Source of the DNA: Atopobiaceae bacterium
Lineage (GTDB): Bacteria; Actinomycetota; Coriobacteriia; Coriobacteriales; Atopobiaceae
Direction of reading: 5' to 3'
Assembly (NCBI GenBank): GCA_017510785.1
Contig: JAFWMH010000037.1
Span: forward strand, 1 to 64,000
Length of the DNA: 64,000 bases
The position numbers were made by a program, and so were the translations under genes. The notes beneath the pieces were generated by a model. That model saw only the letters and a program-made list of their open reading frames with translations, was not told the origin of the DNA and ran no database searches. Positions 42,675 through 51,315 of the stretch are shown piece by piece (positions within the stretch are counted from its first letter, which is position 1; every line of letters starts with the position of its first letter).

Positions 42675-44054
42675 ATGGAGAAAAAGAAGCCAGTTGTACC
42701 CATAGTCGTAACAGTTGTGGTGGCAATCGCCATTGGTATTGGCGCTTTCATCGCGCTGAGGCCAAAAAAGCAGGTCGCAGTGCCGAGCGTGACGTATTAC
42801 TACGAGGAGCAGGCAGAGCAGATGCTTGCCGAGGCTGGCCTAAAACTCGGCGAGGTCACGGTGGAGCAAAACGAGGGAACGAACGAAGATCCCTTTGACG
42901 GACTTATAATTGGCCAGAGTCCTGCCGCGAAGGAGACTGTGGACGAGGGGTCGACGGTCAACATTACCGTTGCAAAAGGACGTCCGATTCCAACGAGTGT
43001 TATAGTGCCAGACCTCAAGGGCATGTCGCCAGAAGAGGCGGAGATGGCCCTCGTTAGCGCGTTCATCTTCTCGCTGCCGGGTGATCCTGTGTACTCCGAC
43101 GACGTGGAGCCTGGTAAGGTTTGCGACCAGTCAGCAGTACCTGGCTCGTCCCTCCAGATTACCGCCGAGCAATTCAAGAATGGAGAGTGGCCCGTCGTCT
43201 CGTACTCCACGAGCTTGGGCAAAGAGCAAGTAAAGGTGCCCGACGTGGTGGGCAAAACCTCACAGGAGGCACGCGACGCACTTACAAACGCGGGTTTGGC
43301 CATCGACACAACCTCTTCCTTCAGCGAAAAAGTTGAGGCGGACCGCATCATTAGTCAGTCGATTCCCAAAGACTCTACGGTGGCGAAGGGCACGATAGTT
43401 AGCATCGAAATCTCGCAGGGCAAGAAGCCCGTCGATCGCGTTGCCGTGCCGGACATTCGCACGTATACCTTGGAAGAGGCAAAGCGTACGCTGGAGAGCG
43501 CGGGGCTCAACTACACGTATACCGGAAACGAGGCCGGTAGGGTTATTACGGTTAAGCCGCAGCCGTACACCGAAGTAGACAAAGGCTCCACGGTGACCTT
43601 TACCATCGAGCTCACTGCGGAGCAGCGGCGCCAAGAGGAGCAGGAGCGCAAGCGCCAGGAAGAAGAACAGAAGCGTCAGGAAGAAGAACAGAAGCGTCAG
43701 GAAGAAGAACAGAAGCGCCAGGATGAGGAGCAGCGGCGCCAAGAGGAGGAACGCCAGCGCCAAGAAGAGGAGCGTCAGCGTCAGGAGCAAGAGCAACAGC
43801 AGCAGGAGCAGCAAGTGCAGGAGGAGACGCAGTCGCAGCCGCAATACATCTCCGAGGATGACGCCATCATATCCGCAGCAATCGCGGCCACTCCCGCCAT
43901 CGGCGATGCCGATATTCAAAACACGACCGTGGAGCTTGTACTCGGCGGCGACGCGCCCCACTACGTCGTGTACCTTACCACCGAGCCGGCGGGATACCGG
44001 ATTGAGGTGGACGCCTACACGGGTGACATCATGAGCATGGTGATTTTGCAATAG
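42675..44054 (+). CDS. PASTA-domain membrane protein with coiled coil and PepSY-like tail
   Basis: 459 residues. A membrane anchor near the N-terminus (VVPIVVTVVVAIAIGIGAFI) is followed by four PASTA-like repeats (each about 65-70 residues, with VPDLKGMSPEEAEM and VPDVVGKTSQEARDAL as the clearest), then a charged Gln/Glu/Arg coiled coil (about 316-390, RQEEEQK repeated), and a C-terminal PepSY-like module (YRIEVDAYTGDIMSMVI). PASTA repeats bind muropeptides or lipid II and are normally on Ser/Thr kinases or penicillin-binding proteins; here there is no kinase or transpeptidase. It probably senses or organises the cell wall from outside the membrane. ATG with AGGAGGAG upstream. A good terminator follows. 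Confidence 0.88.
   Translation: MEKKKPVVPIVVTVVVAIAIGIGAFIALRPKKQVAVPSVTYYYEEQAEQMLAEAGLKLGEVTVEQNEGTNEDPFDGLIIGQSPAAKETVDEGSTVNITVAKGRPIPTSVIVPDLKGMSPEEAEMALVSAFIFSLPGDPVYSDDVEPGKVCDQSAVPGSSLQITAEQFKNGEWPVVSYSTSLGKEQVKVPDVVGKTSQEARDALTNAGLAIDTTSSFSEKVEADRIISQSIPKDSTVAKGTIVSIEISQGKKPVDRVAVPDIRTYTLEEAKRTLESAGLNYTYTGNEAGRVITVKPQPYTEVDKGSTVTFTIELTAEQRRQEEQERKRQEEEQKRQEEEQKRQEEEQKRQDEEQRRQEEERQRQEEERQRQEQEQQQQEQQVQEETQSQPQYISEDDAIISAAIAATPAIGDADIQNTTVELVLGGDAPHYVVYLTTEPAGYRIEVDAYTGDIMSMVILQ
43650..43725 (+). repeat. 21-bp tandem repeat coding RQEEEQK
   Basis: The coiled coil is encoded by about three to four nearly identical 21-bp units (core CAGGAAGAAGAACAGAAGCG). Such in-frame arrays change copy number easily, so the length of the rod may vary between strains. 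Confidence 0.85.
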
Positions 44055-44083
44055 CGGCTTGACTTGACTGGCTGTATTGTGAC

Positions 44084-44117
44084 GGACCGCCCCTCATCAA
44101 GAAGGGCGGTCCTTTTG
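44084..44117 (+). terminator. Intrinsic terminator after the PASTA gene
   Basis: GGACCGCCC and GGGCGGTCC form a 9-bp stem with an 11-nt loop followed by TTTT, 30 nt past the stop. Confidence 0.85.
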
Positions 44118-44225
44118 CGTGAGGGGCGGGCGCCCGTGCGAGGCAGGCGCCCGTCAGGGGCAAGCCCCCCCGCGCGAGGCAAGTGCCCATGCGCGAGAAA
44201 AGACCTTTGCGTCAGCCGAAGCCCC

Positions 44226-45653
44226 TTACGCCAGGCGCTGCTGGCAACGGGCGAGGACGCCAGCGAGGATGCACTCGTCGTAGTTGTCCACATGTACGAG
44301 GAGCGGCTGCGCGTCGCGAGGTACGTACTTGGCGAGCTCGTCCGCCACCTCCTCCATGTTGGGCAACAGGTCGCAGCGTAGCGCAACCACCTCGGGGTCG
44401 AAGGTCGCGCAGTCCATGGCGAGGACCTGACCAACCGTTTCGAGCACGTCGGCGGGGTCGAAGGGGTTGTAGTGCAGCGGACGCGAGAAGGAGAACCGAT
44501 TGACCACGAGCCGGATTTCCCCAGCGTTGCCGTGCGCACCCTCCAGGAGTTTGCCGTTCACGACGTGTCCTTGTCCGCCCATCGCCCAGCCGGTCGCTTG
44601 CGAATAAAACGTTACGTTTTCGTACTCGGGATGGGCCTCGCGCCAACCCAATGCCGCTGCGTTCGTGTTGTTGCAAAGGATGACGGGGATGGGGTAGCGC
44701 GCGGAGAGGTAGTCTCCAATTATGAAGCCCTCCGATCCATTGGTGAGGTCCACATCTCGGTTTGTCTTGATGAGCAAGTAGCCGTCGCGCAGCGCTCCCG
44801 GCAGCGCGACGCCAACGGCGTCGACCCGCCCACCTGCCTTGCAGGTGCACAGCTGGGTATCGATGACGTCGGTGATGTCGTCGAGGGTCAGGCGTCGCTT
44901 TATTACGCTGCCCTCTGCCGCGATGGTTCCATGGTGATACGTTCTATAATGAATCGTTGCCTCGCTAGAGGCCGCATGGGCGGCTACCACCAGAATGCGG
45001 CCGAAGCCCTGCGCGCACGCGGGCGGCTTTTCGTCTGCCTGTCCGTTCGACTTGTTCGCTCGTGCGGCGAGCTCCTCCCTAACCCATTCCAAACAGCCTG
45101 CGGCATCGTAGGCGGCAAAGGTGGCCGTGGGAATCTCGAGCACCGGCACGTCGCCCATCACCTGCCGGACTCTCTCGGCTTGGTAGGCAATTTGCGGAGC
45201 TATGAGGATGGCCGCCTTGTTGCGTCCGTTTTCGTACGCCTCGGTGACGCTTACTGCCGAAAAGCCCCAGTCGAGTCCTAAGGCTTCTGCCGCCTGGTTG
45301 AGTTTCTCTGCAAAAAACGACGTGGTCATGCCGGCCGTACAGCACAGCAGGACCTCGGTTCGTTGTCGATCGCCCATGGCGAGAAGTGCCTGGATCATCT
45401 CGCGAAAGAGCTGGATGGAGTGCTCCCTGTTGACCGGGTGGAAGTGCAGGAAAAACCGAGTCTCGCCCGTGGCCTTCTCTTCTATGCGGAGCTCGACGAT
45501 TTCGGGGTCGGGATCCATGTTGTAAAAGCTGACCTCCGCCGTAGCGAAGTTGGTTTCGAACACGAAGTGGTCGTCGTTCTCAAGGTTGGCCGCGTATCCC
45601 TTGTGCGCCTGCTCGCGAATCCATCCGCGAAGGTCGAAGGTGCCCTCTGCCAT
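44226..45653 (-). CDS. Fusion of PTS EIIB-like domain and ROK-family domain
   Basis: 475 residues in three parts. Residues 1-95 are a domain I do not recognise. Residues about 98-200 look like a lactose/cellobiose-type EIIB: VLLCCTAGMTTSFFAEKL carries the phospho-Cys loop, followed by ILIAPQIAYQAERV. Residues about 215-475 are ROK-like (GRILVVAAHAA start, ATGWAMGGQGHVVNGKLLEG, AHGNAGEI), the fold of sugar kinases and sugar-responsive repressors. There is no helix-turn-helix. The combination suggests a sugar sensor or kinase linked to the phosphotransferase system. The start is set by GAGGAG before MAEGTFDLRG; the open frame upstream lacks a ribosome site. Divergent from the DUF805 gene. Confidence 0.75.
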   Translation of the reverse strand: MAEGTFDLRGWIREQAHKGYAANLENDDHFVFETNFATAEVSFYNMDPDPEIVELRIEEKATGETRFFLHFHPVNREHSIQLFREMIQALLAMGDRQRTEVLLCCTAGMTTSFFAEKLNQAAEALGLDWGFSAVSVTEAYENGRNKAAILIAPQIAYQAERVRQVMGDVPVLEIPTATFAAYDAAGCLEWVREELAARANKSNGQADEKPPACAQGFGRILVVAAHAASSEATIHYRTYHHGTIAAEGSVIKRRLTLDDITDVIDTQLCTCKAGGRVDAVGVALPGALRDGYLLIKTNRDVDLTNGSEGFIIGDYLSARYPIPVILCNNTNAAALGWREAHPEYENVTFYSQATGWAMGGQGHVVNGKLLEGAHGNAGEIRLVVNRFSFSRPLHYNPFDPADVLETVGQVLAMDCATFDPEVVALRCDLLPNMEEVADELAKYVPRDAQPLLVHVDNYDECILAGVLARCQQRLA

Positions 45654-45736
45654 AGTTTGCTCCTCTCGCTCGGCATGCAACTTTCGGCTCCATTGTAATA
45701 TGAGGCAAACTGTTCGGGAACGTGTCTCGAAATGCA

Positions 45737-45765
45737 GGTTTAAGATGCTCCGACTTGGGTATAAT
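45737..45765 (+). promoter_or_regulatory. Candidate promoter of the DUF805 gene
   Basis: A consensus -10 (TATAAT, 45760-45765) lies 38 nt before the start codon; the -35 region (around GGTTTAAG, 45737) is weak. Confidence 0.5.
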
Positions 45766-45803
45766 ACGCGCAATTGTTTCGGCCTCTTCGAAAGGAGTAT
45801 AAC

Positions 45804-46172
45804 ATGTCGATAATGGAGGCTGTCCAAAGCGTATTTGGCAATTACGCAACGTTTACAGGTCGCGCACGGAGGAGCGAGTACTGGTACTTCGTCCTCTTTA
45901 ATTTCCTGGTGTCGTTCGTACTCAACTTGCTGGCGGGCGCGATAAGCCACGGCGAGGGTCCCATCATGTTCTTGCCCGCGATTTGGGGACTCGCGGTTGC
46001 GATTCCGAGCCTTGCTGTGTCGATTCGCCGTCTTCACGACACGGGGAAGGTTGGCTGGTGGGTTTTGATCGGCCTCATTCCAATCGTGGGCGAAATCGTT
46101 CTTATCGTGTTCCTCGCAACGGATTCTCAACCCGGAACGAACCAGTTCGGCCCGAACCCCAAGGGCATGTAG
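45804..46172 (+). CDS. DUF805 family membrane protein
   Basis: 122 residues with about four hydrophobic helices. It shows the family marks: FTGRARRSEYWYFVLFN near the N-terminus, SIRRLHDTGKVGWW in the middle, and a C-terminal GTNQFGPNP tail. DUF805 proteins are small inner-membrane proteins of unknown function. ATG with AAAGGAG upstream, a consensus -10 before it and a terminator after it, so it is a single-gene unit. Confidence 0.92.
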   Translation: MSIMEAVQSVFGNYATFTGRARRSEYWYFVLFNFLVSFVLNLLAGAISHGEGPIMFLPAIWGLAVAIPSLAVSIRRLHDTGKVGWWVLIGLIPIVGEIVLIVFLATDSQPGTNQFGPNPKGM

Positions 46173-46215
46173 CGTAACCGATGCTACAAACTGGCGCTTC
46201 ACAAGAGCGTTACTT

Positions 46216-46252
46216 ATCCCTGGTGGCGCAACATGCCTCCGGGGATTTTTTG
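46216..46252 (+). terminator. Intrinsic terminator after the DUF805 gene
   Basis: ATCCCTGG pairs with CCGGGGAT (one bulge pair), followed by TTTTT. A separate CCCATGG/CCATGGG hairpin lies a few bases further on (about 46256-46276). Confidence 0.7.
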
Positions 46253-46323
46253 TGCCCATGGCTGCTTTCCATGGGCGCTTGCCGGAGACATGTTTTTTGG
46301 AAACCCGTGTCACTACAGGAAGT

Positions 46324-46354
46324 TTGTCTTACGCTGGGCATAAACGGGTAGAAT
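46324..46354 (+). promoter_or_regulatory. Candidate promoter of the UbiB-like gene
   Basis: TTGTCT (46324-46329) and TAGAAT (46349-46354) with a 19-nt spacer, about 50 nt before the start. Confidence 0.4.
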
Positions 46355-46405
46355 AGCTTGGCTATGCAAAAAACGAGCTATGTCAGCATCGAAAGGGGTT
46401 TTAGC

Positions 46406-48025
46406 ATGGCAGGCTTTATTCAGGCGCTCAGGAATGCGCGTAAAAAAACGAAGGATAAAACCGACTACAGCGCGCGCGGCAAGGAAATCGTCGCCATCCT
46501 CAAGAAGTATGACTATAGCGATGGCCTTACTCCGAAGATGACGGTGGACATCCTGCAGGATCTTGGCCCCACGTTCGTCAAGCTCGGCCAAATTGCCTCC
46601 ACCCACACCGACATGCTGCCGCAGGAGTACTGCGACGCGCTCGCATCCCTGCGCTCGAGTGTGGCGCCGATGGACGCCGAGACGGTCCACTCCCAAATTG
46701 AGAAGTACCTTGGCAGGCCCACCGACGACATCTTCTCGTCCTTCGACGACGAGCCTTTAGGTGCTGCCTCCATCGGACAAGTTCACAAGGCAGTGCTCGA
46801 AGACGGCTCCGTGGTGGCTGTAAAGGTGCGTCGCCCGGGCGTTGTGGACACCGTGGCGCAGGACTTCGCCCTCATCGAGAAGGTTCTCGAGACGGCCGAT
46901 AGGTTCCACGGCAACAAAGAGGACGGCATCGACCTCATGACGATGGTAAAGGAGCTCGAAGAGACGTCCAAGATCGAGCTCGACTTTACCAACGAGGAGC
47001 GCAACCTCGTTCGCTTTTACAAAAACAACGAGGAACGCGAGAACGTTACGTCGCCGAAGTGCTACGAGGACTACACGAACGAGGCCATCCTTACCGAGGA
47101 CTTCGTGAGTGGCCCCGAAGTGGGCGATGCCGACTACGTCGAGTCGCTTCCCGACGACGAGCGCGATCGCTTGGGCAACCTCTTGGCCGATAACTACGTT
47201 GAGCAAATCCTCGTAGACGGCTTTTATCATGCCGACCCGCATGCCGGCAACGTCCTGCTCGTAGACGACGGCATCGAGTGGATTGACTTCGGCATGATGG
47301 GCTACGTGAGCTCCAAGCAGCGGCAGATCCTGCTCGACCTCGTAACCGCCCTCGTGAAGCGCGACAACTATGGCCTCAAGCGCTGCGTGCTGCAAATCGC
47401 GCATCCGCGTGGCCCCATCGACCACGGTGCGCTTCTCGACATGTGCGAGCAAATGACGAGTCAGTTCGCCGACTCCGACCTCGAGAGCTTCGATACGGGC
47501 GACCTGCTTTCCACGCTTCAAAGCAACCTTGAGGACGAAGGCTACGACATCGACCCGTTCCTCACCAATCTTGCGCGCGGTTTGCTTACCATTGAAGGCA
47601 CCGTTAAGGCGCTGAGTCCGCGTGTGAACATTATGGACTGCATGACGCGCCACATCGACCTGGGCTTCGACCCCGAAGACATCGAGCATATGGTGCAGGC
47701 GTTCGTGATGAAGGGCGCCCAAGGCGTGGACGACTTGGCCGGGCTTCCCACCAAGGCGGTGGAGACGCTCGACATGTTCCAAAAGAGCCAGCTCAAGCTG
47801 GGCGGCGACTTCGGCGTGGACCCGAAGACTTCCAGAATGGTTACCTTCCTGGTCCGCAGTGCCATTATGGCGGTGCTCGCGACGGCGCTCTTCCTGGGTG
47901 CGTGCATGCTGTGCTCTGCTGGTGCCACGTCGGGCATGCTGGCGCTTCGAAACGCGGGTTACTTCTTCGGCGTTCTGGGCTTCGGGCTCATCATTTACGT
48001 GTTCATGACGGTGAGGAAGGACTAG
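46406..48025 (+). CDS. UbiB/ABC1/AarF-type atypical kinase
   Basis: 539 residues. It has the family marks in order: the KxGQ motif (FVKLGQIAST), the Ala-rich loop (LGAASIGQVH), the Lys motif (VVAVKVRRPG), the catalytic-type FYHADPHAGNVLLVDD and WIDFGMMG. Two C-terminal membrane helices (about 480-535) anchor it. UbiB proteins are ATPases linked to quinone or prenyl-lipid biosynthesis and to lipid transport in the membrane; no quinone genes are adjacent, so the role here is open. Start at MAGFIQAL with GAAAGGGG upstream; the longer frame adds 16 codons. A small frameshifted gene follows after 4 nt. Confidence 0.93.
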   Translation: MAGFIQALRNARKKTKDKTDYSARGKEIVAILKKYDYSDGLTPKMTVDILQDLGPTFVKLGQIASTHTDMLPQEYCDALASLRSSVAPMDAETVHSQIEKYLGRPTDDIFSSFDDEPLGAASIGQVHKAVLEDGSVVAVKVRRPGVVDTVAQDFALIEKVLETADRFHGNKEDGIDLMTMVKELEETSKIELDFTNEERNLVRFYKNNEERENVTSPKCYEDYTNEAILTEDFVSGPEVGDADYVESLPDDERDRLGNLLADNYVEQILVDGFYHADPHAGNVLLVDDGIEWIDFGMMGYVSSKQRQILLDLVTALVKRDNYGLKRCVLQIAHPRGPIDHGALLDMCEQMTSQFADSDLESFDTGDLLSTLQSNLEDEGYDIDPFLTNLARGLLTIEGTVKALSPRVNIMDCMTRHIDLGFDPEDIEHMVQAFVMKGAQGVDDLAGLPTKAVETLDMFQKSQLKLGGDFGVDPKTSRMVTFLVRSAIMAVLATALFLGACMLCSAGATSGMLALRNAGYFFGVLGFGLIIYVFMTVRKD

Positions 48026-48029
48026 CGAT

Positions 48030-48283
48030 ATGGCGAGCAAGGAGAGAGCGGAGGCCCTCAGGGATGCAATCGCGCGTGGTTCGACGCGGCGTATGCGTAC
48101 TTACGCGGCGTTGCGTTCGAGGAGGACGACGATCCGCTGGGGTTTGGCGTAACGCGGATTTCGGATCCCGCCCTCGCCAAGATTTTGAGGAACCACCTCG
48201 CGGCGACCTACATGTCGTTTATTGTGTCAGAACTCGATGACGAGCAAATGCAGCTCGGCGCCGACGAGCCTGTTGGCGAGTAG
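48030..48283 (+). pseudogene. Small frameshifted gene after the UbiB-like gene
   Basis: ATG at 48030, four bases after the kinase stop, with AGGAAGG before it. The first 16 codons (MASKERAEALRDAIAR) run into a wrong frame. If one T were restored at about 48080 (GGTTCGAC to GGTTTCGAC), a continuous acidic protein of about 84 residues would follow (DAAYAYLRGVAFEEDDDPLG, later AKILRNHLAATYMSFIVSEL) ending at TAG 48281. I do not recognise the family. It is either a recent pseudogene, a programmed shift or a sequencing error. Confidence 0.7.
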
Positions 48284-48468
48284 GGGAGTGAGGTATACTC
48301 GCTGGAGGTTTTGTCTCATGCGAATCGTGCTTTATGCGAGACGTCGGGGCTAGGGCGAGTTCCGTGAGGGTTTGTCTCGAACGATATAGCACGTTATGCT
48401 GGCCCGCAGGGAATTGGTGACAAAATCGTTCGCCGGTTCGCTGCGGGTCACAACTTTTGGAGGGGAAC
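48284..48468 (+). promoter_or_regulatory. Upstream region of the amino acid ABC operon
   Basis: Contains TTTGTCTCAT (48310) and TTTGTCTCG (48372). From the second, TTGTCT (48373-48378) and TATGCT (48396-48401) are exactly 17 nt apart, a good promoter fit, with transcription starting about 60 nt before the GTG start. Confidence 0.5.
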
Positions 48469-50148
48469 GTGCACATACATCGGGTATACAAAAGGGTGAT
48501 AGTTTGCGCGATTGTTGCGCTGGCTACGGCGCTCGCCCTCGCATGGGGGCCTGTGTCCAAGGCGGTTGGGGAATCCGCGAGCGAGGCGCCGGTTGCGGAG
48601 GCCGGGGCCACGAGCGAAGCGACGGGCACCGACGGAGCGCCGGCCACTGGCGAGGGTTCGGCCGCGCCCTCCAGCGATGCCGCGGCCAGCTCAACATCCT
48701 CGACCTGCGAGTTTACGACCGTCAAAGAGATTATCGGAAAAAAGCTCGGCATAATTAACGGGTCGGTCGCCGATCAAATACTTATGGATATGTACGACGG
48801 CATCGACCAGGACGACATCCTGTACTTCAATTCGTATGCCGAGATCATTCAGGCGCTCAAAACTCACAAGATTGATGTCATGGTCTGCGACCTGCCGGTG
48901 GGACAACTTGCGGTGAGCAGGAACACAGGCATTTGTGTTATGCCAGAGAAGCTCGTGAAGGACCAATACGGCATGGTGCTGGAAAAGAACAGTCCGTACA
49001 CCGCAATGATCAACGAGCGCCTCGCCGCGTATCGCGAGGACGGGACCATTGAGGCGCTTTATAAAAAGTGGACGGGAGCAGACGAGTCCGTAAAAACGCT
49101 GCCCGAGCAAAACTGGGATACGCCCAACGGTACCCTTACGGTGGCTGTGGGTGCCGATGCCGAACCTATGTCGTATCAAAGGGGCAACGAGCCGGCTGGC
49201 ATGAGTGTGGACCTGATGTACCATGCGGCTCGCGACTTGGGCTACGGTCTTGAATGCAGGCCGCTCGCGCTGGGTTCCCTCATTGCCGAGGTCCAGTCGG
49301 GCAAGGCCGACATTGCGACGAGTTGCTTTTCCATCACCGACGAACGCAAGCAAATGGTCGATATGACTGATCCGTTCTACCAGGGAGGCATGGTGGCAGT
49401 TGTGCGCGATACTGCGGCTGGTGCGGGCGAGGAGCTTGGCTTCTTCGAGGCCGTCGCGGCCAGTTTCGAGCGCACGTTTATTACTGAAGGGCGCTGGCAG
49501 CTTATCCTTTCCGGCCTCGGCGTAACGATGCTCATTTCCATTGTGTCGGGCGTGGCGGGACTTGCGCTGGGCTTCTTGTTCGTGCTGCTACGGCGCAAGC
49601 GCGAGGGTGGCCTTGCCGATAAACTCATACACGCGCTCGAGAGCCTGCTCGGTGGTCTCCCAGTGGTCGTCGTGCTCATGGTGTTTTACTACGTGGTGTT
49701 TGGTGAGCTAACCATACCCGGGGTGGTTGTTGCCATATTGGTGTTCACGCTGCTCTTTGGCGCGTCGTCGGGCTCCATTATGTGGAACGCCATACGCGCT
49801 ATCGACGTGGGACAGGTTGAGGCCGGACGTGCCCTGGGCTTCGGCGATCGCGACACGTTTGCCATGGTAGTGCTTCCGCGGGCTGCGCGACAGTTCGTGC
49901 CGCTCCTGATTGCGCAGTTCGTGAGTCTTGTAAAGGACACGTCCGTCGTAGGATACATCGCGGTGCAGGACCTCACCCGCGTGGGCGACCTCATTCGCGC
50001 GCGCACTATGGAGGCGTTCTTCCCGCTCATAGCAATTGCAATTATCTACTTTGTGCTTTGTCGTGTTATGGCGCGGCTTTTGGGCCGCTGGGCCAAGAGA
50101 CTCGAACCCAAGGACGAGCCGCGAACCATTAAGGGGGTCGAGCTGTAA
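48469..50148 (+). CDS. Polar amino acid ABC transporter: binding domain (unusual lobe order) fused to permease
   Basis: 559 residues. A signal/anchor helix ([17 protein letters not shown]) and an Ala/Ser/Gly tether (30-85) lead to family-3 binding-protein sequence. The first part (about 88-205) matches the second lobe and C-terminal helix of such proteins ([33 protein letters not shown]). The second part (about 217-315) matches the first lobe ([37 protein letters not shown]). So the lobes are in reversed order. The permease (about 325-559) is the HisM type with the EAA loop at [15 protein letters not shown]. It should form the channel for a polar amino acid together with the ATPase encoded next, whose ATG overlaps its stop. 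GTG start with GGAGGGG upstream. Confidence 0.88.
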   Translation: MHIHRVYKRVIVCAIVALATALALAWGPVSKAVGESASEAPVAEAGATSEATGTDGAPATGEGSAAPSSDAAASSTSSTCEFTTVKEIIGKKLGIINGSVADQILMDMYDGIDQDDILYFNSYAEIIQALKTHKIDVMVCDLPVGQLAVSRNTGICVMPEKLVKDQYGMVLEKNSPYTAMINERLAAYREDGTIEALYKKWTGADESVKTLPEQNWDTPNGTLTVAVGADAEPMSYQRGNEPAGMSVDLMYHAARDLGYGLECRPLALGSLIAEVQSGKADIATSCFSITDERKQMVDMTDPFYQGGMVAVVRDTAAGAGEELGFFEAVAASFERTFITEGRWQLILSGLGVTMLISIVSGVAGLALGFLFVLLRRKREGGLADKLIHALESLLGGLPVVVVLMVFYYVVFGELTIPGVVVAILVFTLLFGASSGSIMWNAIRAIDVGQVEAGRALGFGDRDTFAMVVLPRAARQFVPLLIAQFVSLVKDTSVVGYIAVQDLTRVGDLIRARTMEAFFPLIAIAIIYFVLCRVMARLLGRWAKRLEPKDEPRTIKGVEL

Positions 50149-51257
50149 TGAGCCTCATCGAAGTCAAACACCTGCGCAAGGAGTATCCCAACGTCGTGCC
50201 GCTCAAAGACGTAAACGCGTACGTGGATCGAGGCGAGGTCATTTCCATTATTGGTCCTTCAGGCACGGGCAAGTCTACGTTTTTGCGTTGTCTCAATCGG
50301 CTGGAGACGCCCACGAGCGGACAAATTCTTGTTGACGGACAAGACATGTGCGCGCCGGACGTCGACCTGGACCTCATGCGGCGTAAGATGGGCATGGTGT
50401 TCCAAAGCTTTAACCTGTTCGACCACCTGCTTGTGGCCGAGAACATCATGCTTGGTCCCACTCGGCTTTTGGGCATGGGTAAGCAGGAGGCCTACGAGCG
50501 CTCGCTTGAGCTTTTGGCCCAGGTTGGGCTTAAAGACAAAGCGCTTTATTATCCGCGTGAGCTTTCTGGCGGACAAAAGCAACGCGTGGCCATTGCGCGT
50601 GGGCTTGCCATGAATCCCGACATTTTGCTTTTTGACGAGCCGACGTCGGCGCTCGATCCTACCATGGTTTCGGAAGTGCTTGCGGTTATGAAGGACCTCG
50701 CGTCGCGCGGCTTAACCATGATTGTAGTGACGCACGAGATGCGCTTTGCTCGTGACGCGAGTTCGCGTGTGTTTTACATGGATCGCGGCGAGTTGTGGGA
50801 GTCGGGTCCGCCCGAGCAGATTTTTGAGCATCCGCAGCGGAAGGAAACATACGATTTTGTTTTCCGCGTGCGCAACTGGCAATGGAAAATCAAAACGCTC
50901 GATTACGACTTTGTTGCTATGGAGGCGTCCCTTCGCACGTTTTGCGCGCGACAGTTTTTGGGTCTGCGCATTGCCAACGACCTGCAGCTGGCGGTCGAGG
51001 AGCTTACGTCGCAGTATTTGGTGCCCATGGTGCGCAAGTATGGCATTGCGAACCCGAACATCGACTTTACCATTGGTGTTGGCGAGGGCGGCGAGCAGGC
51101 GCAACTCGAGGTGAACTGCAGCACGCTCTTTGAGGCGGGCGTTACGTTTGAAATGATGCGAGATAACGCAGACGAGATTTCTGTGGCAGTGCTGACTCGC
51201 ATCCTCTCGGAGCAAACCATGGTCGCGCCGGGCGTTATGCGCTGCACGATTGGGTGA
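50148..51257 (+). CDS. Polar amino acid ABC transporter ATPase with extra C-terminal domain
   Basis: 369 residues. Residues 1-240 are a complete GlnQ/HisP-type ATPase: Walker [11 protein letters not shown]-loop VFQSFNLF, signature [14 protein letters not shown], Walker [13 protein letters not shown] and switch His (VVTHEM). It starts inside the stop of the permease gene (TAATG), so the two form one transporter. Residues about 250-369 are an addition not usual for this family; [20 protein letters not shown] recalls the N box of RsbW-type GHKL ATPases (anti-sigma kinases), although the later G motifs are not obvious. It may be a regulatory domain. Confidence 0.93.
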   Translation: MSLIEVKHLRKEYPNVVPLKDVNAYVDRGEVISIIGPSGTGKSTFLRCLNRLETPTSGQILVDGQDMCAPDVDLDLMRRKMGMVFQSFNLFDHLLVAENIMLGPTRLLGMGKQEAYERSLELLAQVGLKDKALYYPRELSGGQKQRVAIARGLAMNPDILLFDEPTSALDPTMVSEVLAVMKDLASRGLTMIVVTHEMRFARDASSRVFYMDRGELWESGPPEQIFEHPQRKETYDFVFRVRNWQWKIKTLDYDFVAMEASLRTFCARQFLGLRIANDLQLAVEELTSQYLVPMVRKYGIANPNIDFTIGVGEGGEQAQLEVNCSTLFEAGVTFEMMRDNADEISVAVLTRILSEQTMVAPGVMRCTIG

Positions 51258-51315
51258 GGCGAGCCGGGCGAAGGTGCCGCAGCGGGCGTAATGGGCCGTG
51301 CGATTGGATAAAGTC

